From positions 1-30,451 of the IMG/VR virus record IMGVR_UViG_3300032084_001227: a stretch of 30,451 nt of DNA; one strand, written 5' to 3'. The notes beneath the pieces were generated by a model. The model was not told the origin of the DNA, made no database searches, and was given only the letters and a program-made list of their open reading frames with translations. Positions within the stretch are counted from its first letter, which is position 1; each line of letters begins with the position of its first letter. The position numbers were made by a program, and so were the translations under genes. The DNA comes from a virus. Of the stretch, positions 17,344 through 22,982 are shown one piece after another.

Positions 17344-17577
17344 ATGAAGATCAACTCTCGCTACACCAACGGTCGTACCACCTTCGTCCCCGTCAACGGG
17401 TACTGCAACTCCAACTACTGCATGGTCCGCACTCAGCGTGCCGGAATCACCACCTACTCCATTGTGAACCAGCGGACTGGTGAGTTCCTCAACTCTGGTG
17501 TGACCCGTGACCACGCGGTCAAGGTCTGGAACCGCACGGGTATCTACGGCCTGCCTCCGATGCAACAATCTGCCTGA
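17344..17577 (+). CDS. Small protein, 77 aa, unrecognised
   Basis: MKINSRYTNGRTTFVPVNGY, with CNSNYCMVR, a beta-rich middle and NSGVTRDHAVKVWNRTGIYG near the end. Two Cys five residues apart. No family recognised. Codons end mostly in C or G, like its neighbours and unlike the structural block. It is followed by a structured segment and an intrinsic terminator, so it forms a one-gene unit. Confidence 0.6.
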   Translation: MKINSRYTNGRTTFVPVNGYCNSNYCMVRTQRAGITTYSIVNQRTGEFLNSGVTRDHAVKVWNRTGIYGLPPMQQSA

Positions 17578-17582
17578 CGAGG

Positions 17583-17644
17583 TGCTCGGGAGGGTAGCTA
17601 ACCAACCGAGTCTAAAGAAAGCGAGTGCCCATCGGGAACTGGGC
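17583..17644 (+). ncRNA. Structured 3' segment, possible small RNA
   Basis: Two hairpins in a row: CTCGG (17585-17589) with CCGAG (17606-17610), enclosing GGT/ACC, and GCCCA (17627-17631) with TGGGC (17640-17644). They lead straight into the terminator. They may be a structured 3' UTR or a stable released RNA. Confidence 0.3.
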
Positions 17645-17678
17645 AACCCTCGGGGGGTGCATCCCTCGGGGGTTTTTT
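17645..17678 (+). terminator. Intrinsic terminator
   Basis: AACCC (17645-17649) and GGGTT (17670-17674) close a GC-rich stem with an inner GGG/CCC pairing, followed by a run of T (six in all). It ends the 17344-17577 unit. Confidence 0.7.
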
Positions 17679-17692
17679 CTTACCCCCATATT

Positions 17693-17757
17693 CCCTGCCA
17701 TTTTGGCAGGGGCGGCCCGCCCTGCCCTAAGTCCTTATCCTGCAACGACTTACGACA
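17693..17757 (+). repeat. Intergenic repeat element, copy C
   Basis: Perfect 8-bp hairpin CCCTGCCA-TTT-TGGCAGGG, then a GC-rich run and CTAAGTCCTTATCCTGCAAC, then GACTTACGAC. TAAGTC/GACTTA is a perfect inverted pair here. It lies between a true terminator and the next promoter, so termination is not its only possible role. Confidence 0.8.
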
Positions 17758-17778
17758 GCATTTTTCCTCAAGAAAGGG

Positions 17779-17807
17779 TTGACGGGTGGTCGATAATAGA
17801 CTATCAT
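17779..17807 (+). promoter_or_regulatory. Sigma70-type near-leaderless promoter
   Basis: TTGACG, 17 bp, TATCAT (17802-17807), seven bases, ATG at 17815. An earlier in-frame ATG at 17806 overlaps the -10 and is unlikely to be used. Confidence 0.65.
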
Positions 17808-17814
17808 GATTCAC

Positions 17815-18306
17815 ATGAGCAACAGCATCACCGACTTCATCCCTGCCGCCAACAAGTACGCCAACCTGTACGGTGAGAAGCCTCACATCTCTGCCCACTA
17901 TGATCGGGACGATCTGGTGTCCGAGGCTTTCATCGCCCTGCACCGTGGCGAGCAAGCGTATGATCCCAACGCAGGCATGAAGTTCACCACCTACATGATC
18001 CAGCGCATCAAGTGGCGCATGATGGAGATTGACCGTGAGTGTGCCAAGAAGGCACTCAAGGGTGATGGTCTTCAGTTCTCTCTTGATTCTCTCAAGGAGG
18101 ACGATAACTCCGACGCTTGGCACCCTTCCTATGTTCAGGACCTCGACACTCTTTCTATCCTTGATTCTCTCTCTGAGCGTGACCGGGATATTGTTACTCG
18201 TCACACTCTGGATGGCGAATCTTATGCTTCTATCGCTGAAGACTACAATGTTTCTGGAATGACCATTTGCAACTGGCACAAGGCTGCTATCGAAAAGATG
18301 GCCTGA
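17815..18306 (+). CDS. Phage-encoded sigma factor (sigma70-type regions 2 and 4)
   Basis: 163 residues. The region 2-like part DRDDLVSEAFIALHRGEQAY (30-49) leads into DPNAGMKFTTYMIQRIKWRM (50-69), matching the core-binding and -10-recognition helices of small sigma factors. The C-terminal ~48 residues (LSERDRDIVTRHTLDGESYA onward, with MTICNWHKAAIEKM) match region 4, the -35-binding helix-turn-helix. Region 1.1 and a full region 3 are absent, as in group 4 and phage sigmas. It likely directs host RNA polymerase to a set of phage promoters. Which ones (the TATAAATA-type late sites or the leaderless set) cannot be told. It is a single-gene unit with repeat elements on both sides. Confidence 0.8.
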   Translation: MSNSITDFIPAANKYANLYGEKPHISAHYDRDDLVSEAFIALHRGEQAYDPNAGMKFTTYMIQRIKWRMMEIDRECAKKALKGDGLQFSLDSLKEDDNSDAWHPSYVQDLDTLSILDSLSERDRDIVTRHTLDGESYASIAEDYNVSGMTICNWHKAAIEKMA

Positions 18307-18325
18307 GGTTATTTCAATAAACTGA

Positions 18326-18391
18326 CCCTGCCAAAATGGCGGGGGCCGCCCGCCCCGCCGTAAGTCCTTATCCTGCAAGGGTTTAGGACGC
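18326..18391 (+). repeat. Intergenic repeat element, copy D
   Basis: CCCTGCCA-AAA-TGGCGGGG hairpin (the T.G pair and inverted loop, AAA instead of TTT, keep the pairing), then GC-rich DNA, then GTAAGTCCTTATCCTGCAAG and GGTTTAGGAC. GTCCT/AGGAC pairing is kept. Confidence 0.8.
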
Positions 18392-18411
18392 TAACTTTCC
18401 TCCCTTTTTTC

Positions 18412-18439
18412 TTGCCTCCTATCCTTCGCGTGCTATTAT
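18412..18439 (+). promoter_or_regulatory. Sigma70-type leaderless promoter
   Basis: TTGCCT, 16 bp, TATTAT (18434-18439), ACACCC, ATG at 18446. Confidence 0.7.
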
Positions 18440-18445
18440 ACACCC

Positions 18446-19234
18446 ATGGTTACCTTCATGGACAACAGCGAGATTGCGAAGCTCGCTCCTTCCGTCTTCG
18501 CTTCCAAGCCTTGCGACCGCATGTCGGATCGTTACAGCTTCGTCCCCTCCTCCAGCATTGTCGAGCAGTTCGATGCTCTCGGCTGGGGTGTTACTCGCGC
18601 TCTTCAGCCCAGGAGCTACAAGCGTTCGGCTGATAACAAGAAGCACACGCTGGGATTCCAGCGCAAGGATCTCAGCCTTCGCATCGCTGATCCTCGCAAC
18701 CCTTCGGAGGATATCTTCCCTGAGATCCTCGTCACCAACAGCAGCGATGGCTCGTCCTCGCTCAAGCTTGCTGCTGGCCTGTTTGCTCTGGTCTGCTCCA
18801 ATGGTCTGGTGATCCAGTCTCTCGACCTTGGCAGCTTCACTCAGCGCCACATGAACCTCTCCATGGATAGCGTGTCCGACGCGATCCAGTCCATGTCCGA
18901 TCTTGTTCCGAACATCTCGGACAACATCGAGCAGATGTCCAACCTTCGCCTGGACGAGGATGCCCAGCACGCTATGGCTCACGCTGGCAAGGTTGCTCGC
19001 TGGGGTGCTGCCTCTGAGATTGATAGCCGTATGCTGCTCACGGCTCGCCGTCAGGAGGATATCGGTTCCGACCTGTGGACCGTGTTCAACCGTGTGCAGG
19101 AGAACACCATCCGTGGTGGATTCAAGGGTGAGGGCCAGAAGCGTCAGGCTCGGGAACTCACCAACATCGACGCCCTCAGTCGCGTCAACCTCAACCTTTG
19201 GAACGCTGCCGAAGAGATCCTGGCAGCAGCCTGA
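18446..19234 (+). CDS. DUF932 family protein
   Basis: 262 residues. Matches the DUF932 family found in phages and plasmids: MSDRYSFVPSSSIVEQFDAL (about 30-49), then a segment on GWGVTRALQPRSYKR and HTLGFQRKDLSLRIAD, then LKLAAGLFALVCSNGLVI (~110-127). The C-terminal half is helical. The biochemical role of the family is not established; members are often near recombination or antirestriction genes. The start is set by the promoter six bases upstream. A GC-rich composition gives a long open frame on the other strand that is not a gene. Confidence 0.8.
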   Translation: MVTFMDNSEIAKLAPSVFASKPCDRMSDRYSFVPSSSIVEQFDALGWGVTRALQPRSYKRSADNKKHTLGFQRKDLSLRIADPRNPSEDIFPEILVTNSSDGSSSLKLAAGLFALVCSNGLVIQSLDLGSFTQRHMNLSMDSVSDAIQSMSDLVPNISDNIEQMSNLRLDEDAQHAMAHAGKVARWGAASEIDSRMLLTARRQEDIGSDLWTVFNRVQENTIRGGFKGEGQKRQARELTNIDALSRVNLNLWNAAEEILAAA

Positions 19235-19246
19235 GTCAAGGGTAAA

Positions 19247-19292
19247 GTCGGGAAACCGACAGCCGCAAGTCCTGGCCCCGCAAGGGGTTAGG
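19247..19292 (+). repeat. Two GNRA-loop hairpins and a partial repeat-element copy (E')
   Basis: GTCGG-GAAA-CCGAC (19247-19260), then CCCC-GCAA-GGGG (19276-19287) within CCGCAAGTCCTGGCCCCGCA and AGGGGTTAGGGC. The second part aligns with the right half of the intergenic element, directly upstream of full copy E, and keeps outer GTCCT/AGGGC pairing. It looks like a tandem half copy. Confidence 0.5.
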
Positions 19293-19293
19293 G

Positions 19294-19360
19294 CCTGCCA
19301 TTTTGGCGGGGGCCGCCCGCCCCGCCGTAAGTCCTTATCCCCCAACGACTTAGGACGATA
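19294..19360 (+). repeat. Intergenic repeat element, copy E
   Basis: CCTGCCA-TTT-TGGCGGG hairpin, GC-rich run, GTAAGTCCTTATCCCCCAAC and GACTTAGGAC. It ends eight bases before the next -35. Confidence 0.8.
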
Positions 19361-19368
19361 GGTTTCCC

Positions 19369-19396
19369 TTGATATTTTGGCAGATCGTGCTATTAT
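19369..19396 (+). promoter_or_regulatory. Sigma70-type leaderless promoter
   Basis: TTGATA, 16 bp, TATTAT (19391-19396), ACTTCC, ATG at 19403. Confidence 0.7.
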
Positions 19397-19402
19397 ACTT
19401 CC

Positions 19403-20059
19403 ATGCTAGTCTCTACTCGCTACCAGAAGTCGATCAAGCCCGTACCGTCTGACCATGTGTTTATGCTCAAGTCTGGCGGTAACAATAAAAAGCTCGGTCG
19501 TCGCATCAAAAAAACTGCGTGGGCTGGTGCCCCTATCTTTTCTCTCACTCTAACCGAACGGGATACTTGTCCTCGTTCCTGCCACCATTGGGAAGATTGC
19601 TATGGAAACAATATGCCTTTCGCTGCTCGCTATTCTGTCGCTGAGTATCGCAAGTTTATTTCTCGACTGGAATACGAGATCGACACGCTGATTGAAAAGC
19701 ATGGCAAGATTGCTATTCGTTTGCATGTTCTCGGTGATTTCTTCTCCGTGGAATATGTTACTTTCTGGGATGAGATGCTGTGCAAGCATCCTGGGCTCTT
19801 GGTCTGGGGTTATACTGCTCGCTCTGGCTGTGAGATTGACGCTCGCATTGTGCGTCTGAATAAGTCTTATCCTGAGCGTTGTGTTATCCGTTGGAGTCGC
19901 AATAACGATTCGTGCGTCGATCATATTCGCTATGCTGCGGACGAGTCTTTCAATGGCACTAGCTTCACTTGTCCTGAGCAGACTGGAAAAACTGATAGTT
20001 GTGGCACTTGTGGTGCCTGTTGGCAGTCTACTATGACTGTGAAGTTCCTGTCCCACTGA
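19403..20059 (+). CDS. Gp88-like Cys-rich phage protein
   Basis: 218 residues. Resembles the phage Gp88-like group: FSLTLTERDTCPRSCHHWED then CYGNN (about residues 47-70), RLHVLGDFFSVEYVTFWDEM (~106-125), GYTARSG, and a C-terminal Cys cluster (TCPEQTGKTDSCGTCGACW). The many Cys and the HVLGDFF core suggest a metal-binding or Fe-S fold, but the activity is unknown. Codons here use more T at third positions than the DUF932 gene. The start is fixed by the promoter. A 60-aa gene follows after two bases. Confidence 0.6.
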   Translation: MLVSTRYQKSIKPVPSDHVFMLKSGGNNKKLGRRIKKTAWAGAPIFSLTLTERDTCPRSCHHWEDCYGNNMPFAARYSVAEYRKFISRLEYEIDTLIEKHGKIAIRLHVLGDFFSVEYVTFWDEMLCKHPGLLVWGYTARSGCEIDARIVRLNKSYPERCVIRWSRNNDSCVDHIRYAADESFNGTSFTCPEQTGKTDSCGTCGACWQSTMTVKFLSH

Positions 20060-20061
20060 TT

Positions 20062-20244
20062 ATGAAAGTTCAAGTCTACTGGTCTGAGATTACTCATTAC
20101 ACTGGCGAACTAGAGATTCCTTATGATGATCTAGAATCATGTGAGGCACAAGAATATATTGAAAAGAATCTGCCCTATGATATTGCCAAAGATGTAGGGT
20201 CCGAGATTGAATATAACTCCATTGATTCCTTCGAGATAGACTAG
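20062..20244 (+). CDS. Small acidic protein, 60 aa
   Basis: MKVQVYWSEITHYTGELEIP, then an acidic helical part ending SIDSFEID. It begins two bases after the Gp88-like stop, so it is likely in the same transcript. No clear Shine-Dalgarno, so it probably depends on reinitiation. Element F begins at its stop codon. Family unknown. Confidence 0.55.
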   Translation: MKVQVYWSEITHYTGELEIPYDDLESCEAQEYIEKNLPYDIAKDVGSEIEYNSIDSFEID

Positions 20245-20310
20245 CCTGCCATTTTGGCAGGGGCCGCCCCGACCGCCGTAAACCCTTGTCAGACCTAGAC
20301 TTACGACCGC
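20245..20310 (+). repeat. Intergenic repeat element, copy F (diverged)
   Basis: Hairpin CCTGCCA-TTT-TGGCAGG is exact, but the second half (GTAAACCCTTGTCAGACCTA, GACTTACGAC) has drifted. It starts directly after the TAG stop and ends 19 bp before the next -35. Confidence 0.75.
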
Positions 20311-20329
20311 CACTTTCCTTGGATTCCCC

Positions 20330-20358
20330 TTGAAAGATAAGGCCTAGCATCCTACTAT
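20330..20358 (+). promoter_or_regulatory. Sigma70-type leaderless promoter
   Basis: TTGAAA (20330-20335), 17 bp, TACTAT (20353-20358), AATAGC, ATG at 20365. Confidence 0.7.
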
Positions 20359-20364
20359 AATAGC

Positions 20365-20616
20365 ATGACCGACAGGAAGAACTACTTCTCTCTCCTCTCC
20401 CATCTTGAGGACCAATATGCTGATAACGCATGGTGGCTCCAAGTTTACACTATCGACGAGGATGAGGAGCATGATTATCATATGTTGGAGTTTGCTAACT
20501 ATGATTCGATGTTGCGCTTCAAGCGTATGATCAACAATGTCCAAACTCCTAACACTGCACAAGATACTATCTTTGTTGGGGCTTATGGTCCTATCCTTGA
20601 AGTGGAGGAAAACTAA
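20365..20616 (+). CDS. Small protein, 83 aa, unrecognised
   Basis: MTDRKNYFSLLSHLEDQYAD, then NAWWLQVYTIDEDEEHDYHM, a mixed alpha/beta, acidic protein with a regular soluble-domain look. Leaderless by promoter position. Its TAA overlaps the next ATG (TAATG). No family recognised. Confidence 0.6.
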   Translation: MTDRKNYFSLLSHLEDQYADNAWWLQVYTIDEDEEHDYHMLEFANYDSMLRFKRMINNVQTPNTAQDTIFVGAYGPILEVEEN

Positions 20617-20843
20617 TGTTCACTGAACCTAGTCCCCTTAGCCCTGCCCTACTAACTTTGTGGGCATCCAATCATGGTACGCTTAGGCGCGTGAATAAAG
20701 TTAGAGGTGGTCTAAGTGGTTGGCAACTAGATGAGCATATGAATGCTCTAAACCAGTGGCGAAGAGTTCGCTGGAAACTACAACTAGGTGGTACTAAGCC
20801 CCTAGTTCTATGGCAACTTTGGATGGAGCACTGGTGGAGATGA
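20616..20843 (+). CDS. Trp-rich small basic protein, 75 aa
   Basis: MFTEPSPLSPALLTLWASNH, then RVNKVRGGLSGWQLDEHMNA and a Trp/Arg-rich end (LWQLWMEHWWR). Coupled to the upstream gene by TAATG, with GGAGG about nine bases before the ATG. Eight Trp in 75 residues is unusual. The last gene of the plus-strand block; an intrinsic terminator follows about 100 bp downstream. Function unknown. Confidence 0.55.
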   Translation: MFTEPSPLSPALLTLWASNHGTLRRVNKVRGGLSGWQLDEHMNALNQWRRVRWKLQLGGTKPLVLWQLWMEHWWR

Positions 20844-20856
20844 TATCAGAATATCA

Positions 20857-20900
20857 GAAAAAAGAGGAGAGGAATACTATCTTTGGTGCTACTCTCCTCT
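20857..20900 (-). terminator. Intrinsic terminator for the minus-strand block
   Basis: On the minus strand AGAGGAGAG (20900-20892) and CTCTCCTCT (20871-20863) form a perfect 9-bp stem with a 20-base loop, followed directly by a run of six T. It would stop transcripts that come from 21374 or from the promoter at 21366-21393. Confidence 0.75.
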
Positions 20901-20942
20901 GTATAACTTTACTTTTATTCTTCTCAGTAGCGCACTAATATA

Positions 20943-20981
20943 GGTCTGACCACTATATCATGTGGTTGGACCTTGTTTTTT
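20943..20981 (+). terminator. Intrinsic terminator for the plus-strand block
   Basis: GGTCTGACCAC (20943-20953) pairs with GTGGTTGGACC (20962-20972) over 11 positions including two G.U pairs, with an 8-base loop, followed by TTGTTTTTT. Confidence 0.75.
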
Positions 20982-21146
20982 ATATATATTAGAACATGCG
21001 ATCTGTTCACATCTGTCGCTCAAAACTCAAGAACTATTAAGAATTGGCTATATTGTAGGCCACCACAATATATTGTATGAAGGTTGGAGTAGTTTAGAGT
21101 TTGTATTAAACATCCTCTAAACTTTTCTCCCCGACCAACCCACCCC

Positions 21147-21340
21147 ATTTGACTTTCTTAAAGCTTGTTTCAAAGCTTGCTCTAAGTTTGGTCGGATGGG
21201 GTGTGTAAGTTTAGTTTTGAGTCAAGCAAATAACAAACACTTGAATTTGACTTTTCTTATATACGGGTCAAATCACTTGTTATATTTGACTTTTCTTCCC
21301 TTGTTTATAATGAGCCAGCAGGAGGGGGTCTGAATTTGAC
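21147..21340. repeat. ATTTGAC repeat cluster
   Basis: ATTTGAC at 21147-21153, 21245-21251, 21284-21290 and 21334-21340, and its complement GTCAAAT at 21267-21273. Three copies extend to ATTTGACTTTTCTT. A related ATTTGACTTTTAT occurs at about 29919. Candidate iterons or operator sites. Confidence 0.5.
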
Positions 21341-21365
21341 TTTTCTTATCCCTTCCTACACCTGT

Positions 21366-21393
21366 ATAGTAGATCACCAAATGGGGTCTTCAA
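21366..21393 (-). promoter_or_regulatory. Sigma70-type promoter without a following ORF
   Basis: Minus strand: TTGAAG (21393-21388), 16 bp, TACTAT (21371-21366). It overlaps the last codons of the HNH gene. The predicted start is a purine at 21359 preceded by T. Confidence 0.5.
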
Positions 21394-21943
21394 AGTTGTG
21401 TTTGTATATTTCCCCCACTTCACTATCTAACAGGTACACTTTCATCCACTTAGAGAAGGTATTGAGTAGAGGTTTTGTTTTGGTTTTGTTTTTGGTTGCT
21501 TGATACTCGGCTACTTTCTTGCATACTTTAATGAAGTGTTGGAAGGAGTATTCTTGTTTCATGTAATTGCAATCGGAGCAGCATGAGACTACATTATCAA
21601 TGGTGTATCCTATATCGTTGTATACTCTATCGAGTCCATTGTAATCATTTTCTTTTGCTTTTCTACCGCAGTATACGCATGGTGACTGAACTCTAATTGC
21701 GAACTCGTCGAAGGTTATGTCGAAGACTCTCTTTGTGGGGTTGTCTTCAACTTTTGACTTATACTTGGTATTTCTTTTGTACTTACTGTATCTTCCTTCT
21801 AGTGTTTTGTTCCATTCTTTTGTGGCTGCTCTTTTGCAGGGTTTGCATTGGTTTGTGCTTGATCTATTATGATCATCAATACCTACCCCACAGTCTTTAC
21901 AGAACTTATCATAATAATCGAAGGGTAGGTCTTCCTGCATCAT
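21374..21943 (-). CDS. HNH endonuclease with N-terminal zinc ribbon
   Basis: 189 residues. An N-terminal two-Cys-pair zinc ribbon (FCKDCGVG and QCKPCKR, residues ~14-40) precedes a Lys-rich linker. The HNH nuclease core follows: SPCVYCGRKA (~87-96), GLDRVYNDIGYTIDNVVSCC (~104-123), SDCNYMKQEYSFQHFI. Homing-type or free-standing HNH nucleases of this form are common in phages and cut DNA to favour their own inheritance; no intron flanks are seen here. It starts at the double ATG that overlaps the SNase stop (ATGATG), so it is co-translated with it. Its 3' end carries a promoter facing away. Confidence 0.8.
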   Translation of the reverse strand: MMQEDLPFDYYDKFCKDCGVGIDDHNRSSTNQCKPCKRAATKEWNKTLEGRYSKYKRNTKYKSKVEDNPTKRVFDITFDEFAIRVQSPCVYCGRKAKENDYNGLDRVYNDIGYTIDNVVSCCSDCNYMKQEYSFQHFIKVCKKVAEYQATKNKTKTKPLLNTFSKWMKVYLLDSEVGEIYKHNFEDPIW

Positions 21944-22320
21944 CTTTTGCCTCCGAAGTATGGTTCTGCATGACCTTCTTCTACTAGCATCTGGTTTACA
22001 TCTGTTCTAGTATCATGGTCAGGTCTACAGTCCTCTATGATCAGGATACCAAGGTAGCGGCCAAACTTTCCTTTTTCCTTTGTTTGTAGGATCAGGTGAT
22101 GGCCCATATGTACTGCTTTGTTAATGATCTCGTTCAGCCTTGCCTTGGCTGCTAGACCACGCTCCTTTTCTTCTAGGTCCTTGGTGCGTGTTTCAGGGGT
22201 GTTGATGCCATACAGACGCACTCTGGTCTTGTAGAGGACATCGAACCCTAGATCAATAGTAGCATCAACTGTATCACCATCAACTATCCTGTCTATTTGT
22301 TTTATCTTATACTCATACAT
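21940..22320 (-). CDS. Staphylococcal-nuclease-like protein (SNase/thermonuclease fold)
   Basis: 126 residues, no signal peptide, so it probably acts in the cytoplasm. It shows IVDGDTVDATIDLGF (~11-25, metal site), RVRLYGINTPE (~32-42, Arg and Glu catalytic pair) and KGKFGRYLG (~82-90, second Arg). The family's usual Asp in GIDTPE is Asn here, a common variant in phage members. It could degrade host DNA or RNA or process phage DNA. The Shine-Dalgarno AAGGAGA is eight bases before the ATG. It overlaps the thioesterase 3' end upstream and the HNH start downstream. Confidence 0.85.
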   Translation of the reverse strand: MYEYKIKQIDRIVDGDTVDATIDLGFDVLYKTRVRLYGINTPETRTKDLEEKERGLAAKARLNEIINKAVHMGHHLILQTKEKGKFGRYLGILIIEDCRPDHDTRTDVNQMLVEEGHAEPYFGGKR

Positions 22321-22723
22321 TGTCCCAGTCTCCTTTTCTTTCTACTACCCAGTTCCTCTTCTCTTCATTCAGAGGCTTAGGCTTCCCATCCTTATCCACA
22401 GCTACCATTGTTACATATGCCTCTGTGCAGAAGAGATCCCCTCCTGTGTCTTCTTCAATGTAAATCTTAACCATGATCTCCATACTGGTGTTGCCTGTCT
22501 TTTGTAGATAAGCAATCGTCTTCATGGTTGATCCCTGTGGAATAGGGCGGCTAAAGTTAATCTCACTAACCTTTGCTGTAACAATAGGTCCGTGAGCTAT
22601 CTTTTTTGCTAATACTGCTGCTGCAATATCAATCCTACCCATGACCCAACCACCGAACGCATTTCTATAATGGTTACAGTCATTGGGCATGACCAAATCT
22701 ATTAGTTCTACTCTTGTAATCAT
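22313..22723 (-). CDS. Hotdog-fold acyl-CoA thioesterase
   Basis: 136 residues matching the YciA/BACH-type acyl-CoA hydrolases. It has VMPNDCNHYRNAFGGWVMGR (~11-30), IDIAAAVLAKKIAHG (conserved acidic residue at the helix start), SEINFSRPIPQGS (~53-65), and AYVTMVAVDKDGKPKPLNEE near the end. It would hydrolyse acyl-CoA to free fatty acid and CoA, an unusual metabolic gene for a phage. It might tune host lipid or CoA pools, or have been adapted to another acyl-thioester. The start overlaps the upstream stop as ATGA. Fold assignment is strong; substrate unknown. Confidence 0.85.
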   Translation of the reverse strand: MITRVELIDLVMPNDCNHYRNAFGGWVMGRIDIAAAVLAKKIAHGPIVTAKVSEINFSRPIPQGSTMKTIAYLQKTGNTSMEIMVKIYIEEDTGGDLFCTEAYVTMVAVDKDGKPKPLNEEKRNWVVERKGDWDNV

Positions 22724-22899
22724 GCTGTTACCTTCTTACCTATCATAGTAGGCCATCCAATCTGATTGAGGAATAGAACAGCAGTCATCGGGTCATGATC
22801 CCACGCCCACTTTTGTTCTTTGATGAACTCCTTGGCTTCCTCGTACTCTTTTTTCGTGAACTCCCATTCCAGGGAAACTTGAACTTTAATGTTTTCCAT
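22720..22899 (-). CDS. Small protein, 59 aa
   Basis: MENIKVQVSLEWEFTKKEYE, then AKEFIKEQKWAWDHDPMTAV and LNQIGWPTMIGKKVTA. A compact soluble alpha/beta domain by appearance. GAGGA lies about 11 bases before the ATG, and the stop overlaps the thioesterase ATG (ATGA). It shares 115 bases, in another frame, with the 65-aa gene below; this frame gives the more natural protein there. No known family. Confidence 0.6.
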   Translation of the reverse strand: MENIKVQVSLEWEFTKKEYEEAKEFIKEQKWAWDHDPMTAVLFLNQIGWPTMIGKKVTA

Positions 22900-22982
22900 A
22901 GTGATTTATCCTCAGGGTAGATCATTAGCCAAGAGATAATAACTCCTGCCTCTAACACATATACTAGTTCCCAGATAGTCAT
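22785..22982 (-). CDS. Small membrane protein, 65 aa
   Basis: MTIWELVYVLEAGVIISWLM, then IYPEDKSLWKTL. One membrane helix at the N-terminus and a Lys/Arg/Ser-rich tail. Coupled to the lipoprotein stop upstream (ATGA). The tail after about residue 30 overlaps the 59-aa gene and may be only the shadow of that frame, or the two genes may truly overlap. Paired with the lipoprotein just upstream, like the 41-aa membrane protein with the other lipoprotein. Confidence 0.5.
   Translation of the reverse strand: MTIWELVYVLEAGVIISWLMIYPEDKSLWKTLKFKFPWNGSSRKKSTRKPRSSSKNKSGRGIMTR

Larger units (their letters stand above)
20857..21359 (-). ncRNA. Candidate ~500-nt non-coding RNA
   Basis: A promoter of the same design as the leaderless ones (TTGAAG, 16 bp, TACTAT) points leftward from 21393-21366, but no ORF follows; the only nearby start gives GTG-TAG. 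Transcription from about 21359 would cross the ATTTGAC motifs and the possible pseudoknot and stop at the perfect terminator near 20857. It could also be the 3' UTR of the HNH transcript. No known RNA family is recognised. Confidence 0.4.
20844..21373. other. 530-bp non-coding region between convergent blocks
   Basis: No supportable ORF. It holds a minus-strand terminator (20857-20900), a plus-strand terminator (20943-20981), a perfect 8-bp hairpin TATATTGT/ACAATATA (21049-21056, 21065-21072) and an 8-bp hairpin GTTTAGAG/CTCTAAAC (21092-21099, 21115-21122). It also holds interleaved inverted pairs (21131-21203) and five ATTTGAC/GTCAAAT motifs. The AT content is higher than in the plus-strand genes before it. 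Candidate functions are a non-coding RNA gene, a replication origin, or both. Confidence 0.6.

Noticed and set aside
17680-18378. 232-aa minus-strand frame opposite the sigma factor
   Set aside because: Runs through two repeat-element copies and the sigma gene; no start signal or family features.
18419-19345. Long open frame (308 aa) on the minus strand opposite the DUF932 gene
   Set aside because: Mirror of GC-rich codon bias; it spans the repeat element and the promoter, and the plus-strand protein is a recognised family.
15999-20310. The repeated elements as a CRISPR array or tRNA cluster
   Set aside because: Units are separated by genes, spacing is irregular, and no cloverleaf or T-loop sequence is seen.
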